Translations under genes and position numbers: made by a program
Shown here: one piece after another, positions 22,578 through 35,482 of the stretch
How the letters are laid out: each line of letters starts with the position of its first letter
How positions within the stretch are numbered: position 1 is the first letter of the stretch
The notes under the pieces: model-generated
The model's input: only the letters and a program-made list of their open reading frames with translations
Databases searched by the model: none
What the model was told of the DNA's origin: nothing
DNA from: Rhizaria sp. SCN 62-66
Lineage: Eukaryota > Rhizaria, unplaced
Reading direction: 5' to 3'
NCBI GenBank assembly: GCA_001724265.1
Contig: MEDY01000004.1
Location: forward strand, 124,001 to 188,000
Length of the DNA: 64,000 nucleotides

Positions 22578-23886
22578 TGCGGAATGACGGCCAGGGAGCT
22601 GGAGTAAGGCGAGGGTCCCGAGGCAGCTGGTGTGGCGACACGCCTGCATTTTTTTTTCGGGCAGGTTTTTGAAGGGCAAAAGAGAGCAGGGAAAGGTGTG
22701 AGCAGGTCCGTAAACACATATTGTAGATGGGGAACACACGATTTTGGAGTTAGAGTGTTGGAAGAGCTGTTAAGACATGGATAAACCGAGAGGTTTGTCA
22801 CCTCCCACCCCCTGGCGATGGACATGATGACGATTTGCGCGTGGACGTGGAAAACCATAAGCAGACAGAAAATTATAAAAGCACAGTAGAGAACCTCCAT
22901 AAAATGCACTATCTTTAAATCAACAGATCGCATTGACGTGTCGCTGCACTGCATTTGACTCAAATAGTTACCTCAACTCTCCCGATTCTTTTTAGCGACT
23001 GGCAGCCATAGTGCAGCCATAGACAGTCTACGGACTCGGTCACGCGCAGAATTGGTGCTATTTGATCACGAGTACAATACCAATAATACGATGTACAAGC
23101 AATAGATCTAGATATAATGTTAGACATACATATCATTACATATAAGTACATAATATGGAGTAAAATTCCTCATATAAGACGAAAACGTTGCGTGTTAAAA
23201 GAAATTGGTGACGGCGGACTTTGGGAGTTAACAGCGCGACTCTTAGCTGTCGATACGAGCATGACTTGTAGTTCTCAGGAATTCAATGCGTAAAGGGAAC
23301 TATAATGCAGAGAATTTACACAATAGTATTCGTTTTTGATGCAACGAGCAGGTCATTACTTCCAGACGCTCATACTATTCAGCTTCATTGCGAAGTGTCA
23401 CAATTCGGACAGCCCACACTTCGAGTGTGTGCGAGGTAAGCCGAAGACCCAGAAAAGACGCATATGCGGCGGTATCATGTTGTCATGCAGCACTGCAAGA
23501 ACAAAGTACACGGCCACAAAGCCCAGGTTGATGCCGAGGCGCGAGAACGGGAAGATGAGCGAGACAAGCATCGACGTCAGGATGACAGCGACGAACAAAT
23601 ATCAAAAGACACAGAGTGAGATCGTCACACGAGACTTTTGTTCAGGTAGTGCAAAATGTTGTGTTGATATAATAAAAGATCTATGTATCGGAATATAAGC
23701 TTCTGCCTCTCAAATACGATCAAAATCGTTGTATAATGCAGACATGCGGCGCGTAGAAGTTGACGATGCGCGACTACAATGCTGTTATCATTAGGAATCA
23801 TAATTAAAAGGAAATCAATAGATTTAAATATTCATATTACACAAGTTTCAGACATATATATCGTATCATAGTGCGGTTTGTAATCC
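22578..23886. other. Intergenic region between the two FUSC genes
   Basis: About 1.3 kb, AT-rich. It should hold the paralogue 1 promoter and the 3' end of paralogue 2. The only recognisable content is the decayed FUSC fragment at 23436-23595. Confidence 0.7.
23436..23595 (-). pseudogene. Relic fragment of a FUSC-like gene (first membrane cluster)
   Basis: About 160 bp closely matching 21776-21930 of paralogue 1 by eye, including the shared segments MLVSLIFPFSRLGI and PPHMRLFW on the minus strand. Both sides run into unrelated AT-rich sequence and there are no flanking coding exons. It is therefore a remnant of another duplication copy, not a functional gene. Confidence 0.85.
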
Positions 23887-26800
23887 TTAGTCCCAGACGT
23901 TCTTGGCAAGGTGAAGCGCACGCATGGCGAGCGTGAGATCGAGCAAGCACTGGCTCAGCGAGGTCATGGCGTACATAAAGGCCTGCTCAGTAAGTAGGAA
24001 TAGTGTCGGCAGCACAGCATAGCCACCGGGCGTCGTCCTGGTAATGCGGTCACGGCACGATTGGTCGTAGCTACGCATGAGTTCAGCCAGGATCTTGTAA
24101 AGTTGGCGAATACGAACACGCTCAGTGGCCCATTCCATGACTGCCTCTTGCCGCGCGATCAGTTCTTCATCCTCGGACTCATCATCGCTCGTCTCGCTAT
24201 CATCACTCTCATCACTGAGTGCGTCCTCGCCATCCTCCTCGCCGTAGTACTCGTCCTCCACTTCTGCAGCGGCATCCTCGTTCGAGCCGGGCGTGCGCTC
24301 AGTCGCAGCCGCAGCTGTTGACGCGTCTGCGATGGATTGGACCGCAGGGGGCGAGACGCCGACCTGAGATGATCCCCGGTCTTGCGCACTCGCCAACGGT
24401 ACGTTAATCAGTGAGCGACTTGCGTCGGACGCCACGGGGGATTCTTGAACCGAGCCTACAGCAGTCGGAACAGGTGCACCCGCGATCGACGCGACGCCAG
24501 CTTCTGTGGCTGTTGTCGCTGCCGCGCCCTGCTGTTGCTGCAAGGGTGAGAAGACGCTCGCAAGCGAGACCGAGGGAGCAGGAGGAAACCGTGCGCGCGG
24601 GCGGAAGCTGGCGCCATGTCCGCCGACTGACATACCAACACGCGCGCCAGCAGCGGCCGCGGTGATCGTCGCCCCAGGCGAGGGCGCAGGCAGGGGCGTG
24701 GCCCCAGTGCCTGAACGGCGCGAGGAGATGGTGTTGTATGCGGTGACTTCAACGCGCGCCATAAAGTCTGCAAGCTTGCGGCGGCGCTGCTCGCGCTCGC
24801 GCTCCTCGCGCGCACGGGGATCAAGCGCCATCAGCTGCTGCAACCGCGCGTGCGACTCAGTGTGGGGCAGCCCGCCAGCGGTGCCCCCGCCCAGCGGCGG
24901 CGATGGTTGCGGAGAGACATGCGCGCCCGCAACCAGGGCGGGGCTTCCTTGGCGCGGGATCAAGGAGGTGCCGTTGCCTGCAACGGCATTGAAATTGGGG
25001 CTCGAGTTGTTGTGAGCGTGCATCATGTCGACAATCGAGGTGAGGCTCTGGCGCGGAACGGCGCTCACAATCCCGGGCCCAAAGCCCGTGCTGGTGCCCG
25101 AACCAGCGTTGCGGTGGCTGGTGTGGGACGCGTAGACAGTCTGGGAAGACAAGACGCGGCCCAATGGCGGCAGACGCGACGAGCTGCCCACGCGACTCAG
25201 CACCGGCAACGCAGCCGCACCAGTATTTCTGGGGCCGAAGCCGCCAACAGAGTCGTACGCTTTGCCATTGCTCATTAGCGAAGCGCGCGCCTGCTGCAGA
25301 GCACCAGCTGTCGGCCGCGGAGATCCAGCAAACGGACTCGGGGCGCCTACACTGCCAGCAGCACTGGCACAGGCAGCGGGTGGCGATCCGCGGCGCTTAG
25401 CATCTTTGCGTGCCTGGCGTTCGCGTTCGCGCTCCTCCGCGCGCAAACGCGCTTTTTCACGCTTGCGGCGCAGGCGAGCGCGATCGATTTCACCCTGCGG
25501 ATCGTAGTCACCATCAAAGTCATCATCGTCCTGCAGCATCGCAAGCTCTTCCATTATATCAGCGTTCGGCGAGATCCCCGCGGGCGCGGGCGACGGGCGC
25601 AGGTGCGAGGCCGACGAGTTACGCGTTAATGGTCGGCCCGCGGCTTGCGCCAGCGCAAGCGCAGGTGTGGATCCTGCAGGCTCCGCGCCGTTACCCGCGT
25701 TGCTTAGGGGGGTAGAACCACGAGATGAGGCCGGCGCCGCGCCTGCTGGTGACAGCATCGCACGGTTTGGACTGGGCGAGCGCGCTGGACCAGCACCCGT
25801 GGCGAAGGACGCACGAGAAAGATTTCCAGAACTGGCGGACTGTCGTAGTCCAGGCGGGCGCGAAGGATGCGACGAAGGCGGCGGCAGCAGCAACGATGTT
25901 GGCGGCAACAACGATGATGATCCGGCGGGCGGTCCCACGACAGTGCTGCTTCTATTAAGTTGAACAGAAGCTTGTGCTGGTGTAGTCAGAATCTGGGTCT
26001 GCACTTGATCATGTGCCTGCTTCTGCGCTTGCTGCTGTACCTGCAGAGAAAGCAGCTCGGCCTGCTTGCGATGAAGCGCCTGCTCTTGTGTTTTACTACT
26101 CTCAAGCATCGCGTTCAGCTGTGCCAGCTGCTGCTGCAACTGCGCTTGCAAACCTACGCCGTCTAGCGGCACTGAAGTGCCTTGGGGCGCAGTAGCACCA
26201 CGTGGCGCAAGGGTGCCTGATGGCGCTGTGTTGCTCGATGACACTGCTTCACCAGGCGGCGCCGCAGTTCCAGGAACAAAAAGTCCAGTTGTGAGCACAG
26301 GCGTAGTCATTAGCGTCACAGACGTTGCGGGCTGCTGTGGCGCAGGTATGGAAGCTGTGGTTAAGGCAGCCGTAATGGGCTTAGGGGTTGAGACACCAGA
26401 GGCTGCAGGCTCAGCGGGCGGCGCAACAACGAGGCGCAGCGGCGCGTTAGGCGCCTGTGTCGGGGCGGAATCGTTATTTTCTGCAGGTGAGAGAGTGACA
26501 GTAACGCAAACAGGTGACAATACTGCCATCTCAAGGTCTCCGCTATTGCTTCCATTATTGGCACTGATGGCCATTTGCTCGCGTGCAGGCTCAGGTTCGC
26601 TATCGTCAGGACGATGTCGGTTGCGGCGATGGTTGCGGCCACCCACGCGCGTATCATCATGTGCCGAGGACTTGGTGTCGTCGCAGCAGCAACTCTTGCA
26701 AGGCAAACAACTGGCAAGCGGCCCAAGGCAGCCCGGACAGCCTCCACGCTTTTTGCGCGAGCGCCGCGCGGCGAGCACGGGCGCGTCCACATCATGCACT

Positions 26801-29800
26801 TGCAGAAACGAAGGCATCGGCACCAGACCCGCAACGTTGTGCTCAACACGGCGGTTCACGTCGTGGATTAACACGATCAGGATGCGGCATGCCGCTGACA
26901 CGAGATCCGACATGAGGGTCGCGGTACGCACGGCCTCGCCCCGGATGCGATCCGTGTCAGGGATGGAGGTGCCGTGGGGACGGTCTACACGAGCAACCTT
27001 AGGCATGCGCGAGATAACCCAGTGGTGCGCAAACAAACACTCTTGCATGCGACCCAGCACCCGCACGAGCGTGACTTGATGCGTGATGACTTCGTGCAAA
27101 ATGTCGGACGGAAGACTGCGACCAAAGAGCGCAGGCTCAGACAGCACATCGTTGGCAAATGTGCGCTGGTCCGCGATCGCAGACGACATCGCCGCAAGTT
27201 TAGCTGCAACTTCGCGCTCATACACAGCCATAAAAGAGGTTGAGGAACACGTCGCGACTGCAGTCTCTGGAAAGATAACGCGGAACATGTGCCGCATCGC
27301 CGAGTTGGCCGCGAATGGGTTCAGCAGCGGCGCAGGCGATTTAAACAGACCAGGTGTCGGCACAGCAGTAACCAAGCCTAGCGCTGTTACAGGCATTGAT
27401 CCACGTGCATCTTTGCTGGCAGCCGTGTCTGCTGCTCCACCACTAATACCTGCGGCTCTAGACTCTGCAACGGCTTCGTCATCAGCGGAGAGGGCGGGCA
27501 ACAGCGTAGGACCAAAGACAATCTCAGAAATCTCTGCAGAGGCTGCTGAATGGTTATTGAGCAGGTGTAGGTTGAGCTCAAGACAAGATACCGATTCCTT
27601 GAGCACACGTGCAATACGCTTAAAAGCGCTTGTCTCAGCACGTTCGGGCCACATGATGGCGGCAACAATGGTGGCTGCGAGAATTCCAAGCATAATCATC
27701 TGGATACGCGCGAGAGCATAATCGTTGGCGCCACGCTTGGGGTCGTAGCCGAGCGCAATTGTGTTTGCGGCAAAGGACATGATAAGACCCATGCCACCGT
27801 GCCGCGGCGAGCTGCGCACGTAGCCTGAGATGAGAGCAAAAAATGACAACATACCGATGTTGGCCAGCGCCCATGTCTCGCCTCGCAGAGGGTCAATTTC
27901 GTAACAGATGGCGGCTGTAACGTAGCCGTACATGGCACCAAAGACGTTACCCATGATACGATTCATTGCCATGACGAGACCACCACCAATAGATTCGGAG
28001 AAAGCAAAACCTACAGTTAGCGGCGCCCACTGCGGCTGGTAAATTGTGAAAGGCCACGGCACTAAGACAGTCAGCGCCGCCACCAAGTGCGCAACAGTAA
28101 TTTTGATCGCCAGTTGCAGCAATTTGCGCTGCTTCGGACCCCACTCTAAGAGCCAGCCCAACGCCTGACGAAAACGCTCCTTGAAAGGCGCCTGCGCGCT
28201 GGACGCCGGCACGACTGGCGCGGGTGCGGCCGGCACCTCACCGTGTTCGCCAACGCCACCCTGCACAGCAGGCAGCTGCTGGACTACGGGCGTGGGCGTG
28301 CCATAGCAGCAACGCTTAACGAACTCGGCCAGCACAAGAATGCAGTAGGGCGCAAAGAACTCAACAATTTCACGAAGGGTCGCCAACCGCGGCGGCTTGT
28401 AGTAACCGGGCACGGGTGCGGGCAGCGGTACATACCGCGTCACTGAGCCTAGTCCGAGGCCAAACAGAGTTTGCGCAGTCACTTGACCCGCAGCAACGCT
28501 TGCACCCGCAGCGGCCGCGGCAACGAGTGCGGCAGCTGCTGCAGGTGATCCAGGTGAGATGGCGTCGGCAAGCGATGTCTCATCCTCAGCGACATCGATC
28601 TCCCCGCCCGCCGCCAGCGTCGGCATGATATCGTCGGCGTGCGCCAGCGCCACGGGCAGCGTGGTAACCAGCGTTGAGAGAGGGTACATGTGGGGAAACG
28701 CATGCGGGGCGACCTTATGCACCATGCGCGACACGTAGCGATCAAAGTTGAAGAAGAAGTGATTCATCACGAGCATGTCCTGAATTTTAATCATTCCAAT
28801 CGACTCATCTTCTTCTTCATTCTCATCCCCTGAGTCTTGGCCTCCATTGCTGCCCATACGGTTCTTGATACGCACGCTCTTCTTGCCAAGACTGTGAGAT
28901 GAACTAGAGCCAGAGACTAGGCGCTTCGGGCCGCCACGACGAGCAGACCTGCGCTTGCGCCCCGCAGCACTGCCACTACCAGTGTTCAGGCCACCAAGGC
29001 TATGTGTGCTGGTGCTGTCGAGCCCGTTGGAGCGGCTGTGCTGGTGATAATTGCCGCTGCTACTACGCTCTGGTACAACGGGCAGCGGCGGCGCATTGGG
29101 CGGTGGTAGCGGCTTATGCGGCGGCACTGTTGTCGACACAATGGGTGTTCCAACGGCATTGCTGTTGCTCATGTTGCTGATGCTGTTGTGGCTCGCTGCA
29201 TAGTTGAGTCCGGTCTTTTGAGCCACACGCTCGAGCGCGACGTCCGAGTTGGAGTAACCACCAAAGGCAGAGAACACGTTGGCGGCGTAACTGGCGGCTA
29301 CTTGTGAGGGCAGATCAACGAATGATCCTCCCGCGGAGCCTGTGGCAACGCGCAGCCGCGTGCGCGTGGCCGCGAGTCCGCCCTCAGTCGCCGGCTGCAG
29401 ACGAATTGGCGCCTCACTGACGGTGCCCGAGCCGGTGCCACTGATGTTGGGTTGCGGCAGCGATGCGAGGCTTGTGAGCGAGGGAGGACGCACCATCGAC
29501 TTGACAGCGGCGTCAACGCGCAACTCAACCTCAGGGTCCAGGTTTGACATTACATCCGCGGCCGCAGCTGCTGCAGCAGCAGAGGCGGCGTCTGCGGCGG
29601 CGACGCGTTGGCGGAAGAAGAGTTGCTTGCGCGTGCGGGAGAAGGTGCCCCACATGTGGTGCAGCGAGGCCATTAGCGTAGTGTAGGAGCCCGGCGTGTA
29701 GGGCGCGCTGAGAGTCAGCGCCGAGTCCGGCGACCGCAGCAACATAGCCGTTACGTCATCGACGTCTTGCACGTCAATGACCTCGGTCCGCGGTAGCGTC

Positions 29801-32800
29801 TCTTGTTCGTTCCATACCGTGTTAGACCGGCGCTCGCGCACGCCGGTGCTGCCAACGCCAGTGGAACCGGCGGCAGAGGGCGCGGAGCCGGCAGACACAG
29901 CAGCAGCGGCAGCAGTGGCCTCAGCAGAGAGTGTGGCCGCGGTCCCGACAATGGCGTTGGAATCGGGCAACAGACCCATTTCAATCGCAGTATGTCCGCT
30001 TCCAGGAATACCAGGAATCGCGCCTGTCGCAGGATTCACGGGCTCGACAGTGCCTGCGGCAACGCCGGAGCGCGGCGGCGGCACGTAGAGCGGCCGCAGT
30101 GTCGCCGTTGCCCCGCCAGTAGAGGCTGACGGCGGCGCGAGCGAGATCTGAACGCGCGCGTGCCGGAGTCCCGGCGCGGCCTCGTCGTCAGAGTCTTGGT
30201 CTGCGCCAGTGTCGAGGTCGGGGTCCGCCGTGTTGGACGTCACGCCCTCGACGAATACGCCGAGCCGTGCCAAACGGCTTTGTACGCGCGCGGCCTCATA
30301 CGCCGCCGCCGTGCCCGTGTGTCCGGTGCCGTCGACAGGTGAGCCGGCCCAGGAGTCTGAGATGGATCCGCGCCGCGTAGCGTCACCGTCAACAAGCATG
30401 AACTCCCCCACCGCGGAGGAAACACTTTGTTGGCGCGCGCGCAGCGTACGCGCATGCGTGCTCGTTGACGGCAGCACAATGCGGTTCGCAGGCTCGCGTG
30501 TGCCCTGCGCCACAGCTGAAAAGTCGTCCTCGTCCTCCTCCTCCTCCCCTTCCTCAGCGACAGTAGCACTGCCGTTTATCTGCATGTGCTACGCAGCGGT
30601 GCGGCGTGACGAGATCGATTGCGAGGGCGGGCGCTGACGCGAAATCGAGCGCGAGCGCTTAACCAATGACTCGGGTACAGTAAAATTGTTGTTATCAACC
30701 GAAGGAGCTCCCCCCAGGTTTGCAGGATGTGGGGGGGCAGCATCACCAAGCACCGCAGCGGCCTGTTGTGCAGCGCGGTCAATGCCAAAAAATGCGTTGA
30801 CATACGTCGCATCAATGGCGCGCGCGGCATCGGACTTGTTGATAATCTCAAAGGCAAAGTCCTTGTATGCGCGCGTGACGTGGCGCATGTCCGTCTGTAG
30901 CTCCTTGACAAACGCGCGGTGCATGATAGCGCCAGAGATGTCCATCTTTGTGATCGTAGTCAGCGCCGCAACCATGCCACGCGCGTTTGAAACCATACCA
31001 GCAGCTTCTGCAAGGAACTGGCGCGCAGAACCAGGGGAGTAAGGGGCCTGGAAGGCTTGGCGCTCTGACAGGAACGGTGGGTAGATCGGGTCCGGTGCAC
31101 GGAGCCCAAAGCCGTTGTTGCGCTTCATGCGCCAGTGGCGCGGGCGGAAGCAGCAACAAAAGGTTTTGTAGACGGCACGATAAACCCAAGATTCGGCTTC
31201 AAGATCAATGACCTCTGCCATGGATGCCGCAACATCGGCCTCAATCTTATCGATGAGGAAGCGCGCCTCCTTGATGAAAAGGTATGTAAAGGGCGACGAC
31301 ACAGTGTTGGTGTTGGCCGTCGCATAGTGCACACCACGCAGTCCCTGCATCTCGTGCATCTTATCCAGCTCGCGCCCGCTGCCGCGCAGAGAACCCCGTG
31401 CACTCGCCAGCTGCCGCTGCTTAAAGTTGCTCTCCACAGTCTTTGGTGGACCACGGGCGCCAGCAAGCACGGCCGCGGCGACTTCAGCTGCATCAGAAGC
31501 GGCGAGCGCGGCGGCGCTGACGGGAGCGACCACATTGGCGGGGTTGGCAATGTAGATGCCGCTGCTGCTGCGACCCAGCTGTATGCCCGGAAGAGGCTTC
31601 TCCGAGCCGGTCTGCGAGTGCGACTCGGAGCGCGCCCGGTCAGAAGCCAACGGCTGTGGAGACACGGGCGAAAACAGTTCACCAGGCGGAGGCAGCGGAG
31701 CTTTATTATTGCTCTTCGCACTCTTTTGCGAAGCACCTGAGTTAGAGCGCGCATCCCTCGTTGCAGTCGTGTTGCTCACAGCATGCGGGGGTGACACACC
31801 GGGAAAGTCATCACCCTCATCTGATGAGCTAATTGCACCGAGAGAATCCGCGCGCCGGACGCGCGGATCTGCGCGGTCTCCATCCGCGAAGCCACTGCTG
31901 TCAAAGTCATCGTCGCCGTCGCCGATGGGCGAGAACACTGCGTCAGAGTCTCCGCTCAGCGAATAGTCGAGCTGTGCAGCGGCGCCACGCTCAGCGTCGA
32001 GATCGGCGCTAGGTGCGGCCGCAGTGCGCGGGGCGGAGCGCGTCTCGGCCACAGGCGATGTCAGTGCAAAAGGCGTCGGCAACACCACATGTGCCATTCC
32101 GGACATGGGTGGCGTCGCCAGCGCCATCGGCTGCAGCCCTAGAGGCTCAATCGCAACCGCAGGCGGCTGAGCTGGCGGCATGGCAGGCAGCAAAATCGGC
32201 GTTAGGCCCAGACCGCCGGGGCCAGAAACAAGGGGCACAGGGACACCAGCAGCTGGGACAGTCGTCGCAGCAGGAACTATCGATGCAGGGATGGAGAGGG
32301 GGGCAACAGCTGGCGACGCGCGCGATTGCGGGGCGGCAAACGCGCCAGCACTCAGGGGACCCGCGCGCGGTGACGGCACCACGGCCTGTGGCAGCGTGAC
32401 AGTGGGCGGGATCGTGCCAGTGGGCGGCAGCGTAAGCATCGCCGGCAGCGTTAGCGGGACGGTGCCCGCGAGCGGCAGCACGCCGACGCCACCCAGAGGC
32501 AGGCCGAAGGAGGCGGCGTCGGGCAACGGCAGCGGCGGCGAGAGCACTGCACCCGTGGTCAGGTGAGGCTGCTGCGCGAGAGCGTTTGGGGGCATCGGCA
32601 TGGCACTTCCGCGAGGGAGCACTCCCAACGGCAGCGCAGTCTGCGGCAACGTGAGCTGGACAGGTGATGCGGAGTGCACTGGCAGCGCAGGGTTTAGTAG
32701 GCCGGACTGCGGAAGCGCGCCAGGCTGCAGCGGCACATGCGGCATAAGCGGTGAGAAAGCAGGCGACCCATGAAATTGCGGCCACACCGGCGCCGGCGCG

Positions 32801-34860
32801 CCGCTAGGACCGCCCGTCGGCGCAGTCCCCACGGGCAGCGGCGCCGCGGTGCCGGCGGAGAGTGAAGAGACGCCTGTGATGCCAACACCGCCGGACCCAG
32901 GGCCAGAGCCGGGGCCGGAGCGCGGGTTCGCTGTGGCCGCGGCGGCCGCGCTGACTGGGGGCAGCATGCCCGCGACCGTGGGCAGCGAGCCGGGGGCTGA
33001 AGGCAGCGAGCCTGGCACAGAGGGCAGTGAGCCCGGGATCGTGGGCAGCGAGCCATAGGCCATGTACTGGGACTTCTGCTGACCCAAGCTTTGCGCAGTG
33101 ACCGTGGGCACTGCGCTGGCGGGCGGCAAACCAGCGGGCACCGCAGCTGCGCCAGGTGCGGTCGACTGCTGCGAGTCGAGCCCGGAAAGCGACTGCACCG
33201 AAGCCACGCGCGCCTGCAGTCCCAGTGACAAACCACTCGGGGGCGCGGCTGTCGGTGCAGCTGCAATGTGTTGTGGTTGTTGCTGCAAAGGAGTCGGACG
33301 AGGAATAGCGAGTGCGAGATCAGAGGCGGGTTTCTGCCCAGTCGGCACGGATTGCAAGCCAAACTGCGCCGGATTCGCGAAGGGCGTCAGAAAGCCGGTC
33401 ACCGTTCCAACCCCCAAGCCGTTGCCTGTGCCCGAGCGTGCAATGGCAAGCACGGTAGGCGCGGGTACGGGCGTGAGCTGCGACGAGTTTCGCGACAGCG
33501 ACGGCGAACGCGACCGCGAGCGCGGCTGCCGCGAGCGCGAGCGGGACCGCGACCGCGCACGAGAGCGGCCAGCGGGGGCCTTCTTGCGCGGCGCAACGCT
33601 GTGTCCAGCGGCAGCGCCGGTGGCACTCTTGCCGTTGCGCGGGCGCGCGGACTGGAGGCCAAGCGGCAGCCCTCCGGATGGGAATACCGCATCGACATCA
33701 AAGCCGGCGCTGCCGAGGCCGACGCGGCGCGCGGGCTGGCCTGAGGCCGGCACACGTGCGCCGCCAGAGCCGCCACCAGTAGAGCCTGCGACGACAGCCG
33801 CAGCGACGGCGTCAGTCGTGGCACGGGTGTTGGCGTCGACAGAATCCTCGGCTGCACAGAGAAAGCCCTTGGAGAGCACGTAGAGGAGGCGCGTGGAGTG
33901 AGTGAGCACGCGGTGCGCACGCACCTCCATGTTGTCGGAGGCCGTAAGCGGGACGGGAAAAAGCAGCGCTAGCACGCACATGCCGACGCCGACGAAGGAG
34001 GAAATGAGGGTGAAGAGTGGGCGCCACCATCCCTGACCGGGCCAGACAAGGATGAAGAGGTTACACGCAGCCTGGGACCAGAAGAGGCGGAACTGCGTGT
34101 TAGGTGCGCTGCCTTGAATGTACGTGCCAACCAGCATGGTAAGGCCCAGACCAATGCCGAGCCCCAGCAGAGAGTCGGGAAGCAGCACGGATACAGCGAC
34201 GGCACAGACAGCGGCTGTGACGATACCGTTGAGCGAATAAACAGCGAGACGCAGGCTTGCTCCGAAACTAGGCCCGCATACCATGACACCTGGAACAACA
34301 GCACTATATGTTTTGAAGTAGTCCCGGGTAGCAGGCATGAGGCAGATAAACAACGTGGCGAACGTTGACAGAACAAGACTACAAAGGGGAGAAATGATGG
34401 GATGAAATCGTTAGCATGAGACGCTGCTACAGTGTCTGACACAAGCATCAAACGTTTAAAAGGTCAATTCATCAATTCACAAAACACTGATATATTATGA
34501 TGGTGGATTGGGCTTTGCAGCGTTGAATAAACAATTACAGCGTTATGAGAATTGAATAATTGACCATGAAAGTTTGTCGTACCGGAGTGCACTGTGCGAG
34601 CGGGTCCAGAGGGGCATGGCTTCAAGCTTACGCTTAAGGCGCCAAAACCAGGGCATACGCATGTTTTGTTCGTCGTCGAGCGTTGCAAACGTGTCTGGCA
34701 GCGTGGCGGCAGCGAGCGACGATGCCTGGTGTTGTTCCTTGGCAGATGGCTGAAGCTGCAACAGATCATCCAGCATCTGTCCGGCCGCGCCCGTCGGCAA
34801 TGACGCACCGGGCTCCCCAGCAGATGTAAACTCGCCACCACGGCGGGACGAGTCTGACAT
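23887..34860 (-). CDS. Giant FUSC/aromatic-acid-exporter-like membrane protein, paralogue 2
   Basis: Exons 34860-34583 and 34378-23887, about 3589 residues, stop TAA; in-frame TAG at 30589 (residue 1356). The domain order matches paralogue 1. A basic N-terminus (MPWFWRLKRK) is followed by the first membrane cluster from LVLSTFATLFICL onward. The linker carries an RS-rich tract (33490-33580) and GSLP repeats (32960-33060). The conserved cytosolic domain has FCCCFRPRHWRMKRNNGFG. Then come the segment QDMLVMNHFFFNFDR, the FUSC cluster (GNVFGAMYGY, MWPERAE), a Cys-rich patch (GGCPGC...CLPCKSCCCDD), disordered sequence and the C-terminal EAVMEWATERVRIRQLYKIL domain. The part before the TAG holds the N-terminal membrane and cytosolic domains, and the part after holds the second membrane cluster. 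Paralogue 1 has both in one uninterrupted frame, so this is one gene. Substrate unknown. Confidence 0.84.
30589..30591 (-). other. In-frame TAG read as sense (FUSC paralogue 2, residue 1356)
   Basis: Context GCG TAG CAC ATG. It lies in a linker just upstream of a Glu/Asp-rich stretch that aligns with an uninterrupted linker of paralogue 1 (VVAEQASR... then DEEEDDD). Confidence 0.92.
32960..33060 (-). repeat. Tandem GSLP repeat in FUSC paralogue 2
   Basis: Four successive about 24-bp units on the minus strand, encoding GSLPTIP, GSLPSVP, GSLPSAP and GSLPTVA. Lies in the first cytosolic linker; probably a slippage-derived disordered spacer. Confidence 0.85.
34379..34582 (-). other. Spliceosomal intron of FUSC paralogue 2
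   Basis: 204-nt intron, donor GTACGACA, acceptor CTTTGTAG, phase 2. It restores LR|LVLSTFATLFIC and matches the intron position of paralogue 1. Confidence 0.86.
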
Positions 34861-35482
34861 CACGAACAGGGGATTGCGCTCGTGGCGCACGTCAGAGCAG
34901 ACAAGAGGAAAAGAACGCGGATAGGTTGCTCCAGGTCCGACCTCCAAGTTCCTTGTGATTACAGAGTTTTTCTTAGAGCCTAAGGAGTGAACACAATAAA
35001 AAAGTATAGAAAATGGTGTGTAATGATGGATGATCACATATTTGTTTAAAAATATCGATGCTGTGGCCGTCAATGTGCAAGAAAACGTGAGCCGATGACG
35101 AAACAATTACACCGTCGTCTTAAAGTTTCTTCAGTCACATTTTTGACGGTGATAACCAAAGATTCCTGAATATTAAATGTTCGGGTCAAATAAAAAACAT
35201 TTCCTAAAGACGGAACAAATGTGTTATTTTAAGGTTCACGTTTAAAATGCGTTGATAAATAGAGTCAAAGTTCATGGCCATTCGTGTTGGGATATGAGCC
35301 ATTTTTTCGGAACCGCTCGCGAGAGCAGATGGCGAAGACAGCCCGAACTTTGGCTTTACGCACTGCTCAGATTAGAGCTGGTACATCCGTGTGTTAGTAA
35401 TTCTGACGTCAACTTGGGAGTCTTCGCTCACTATCCTATCTTATTCTTATTTAACTTTTTTATGCGGCACAGCGACAGGGTC
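34861..35482. promoter_or_regulatory. Divergent promoter region between FUSC paralogue 2 and UTP21
   Basis: About 620 bp, AT-rich, between two head-to-head genes. The UTP21 frame is open upstream to 35252 but that peptide has no WDR36 similarity, so it is taken as leader. No specific element was recognised. Confidence 0.4.
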
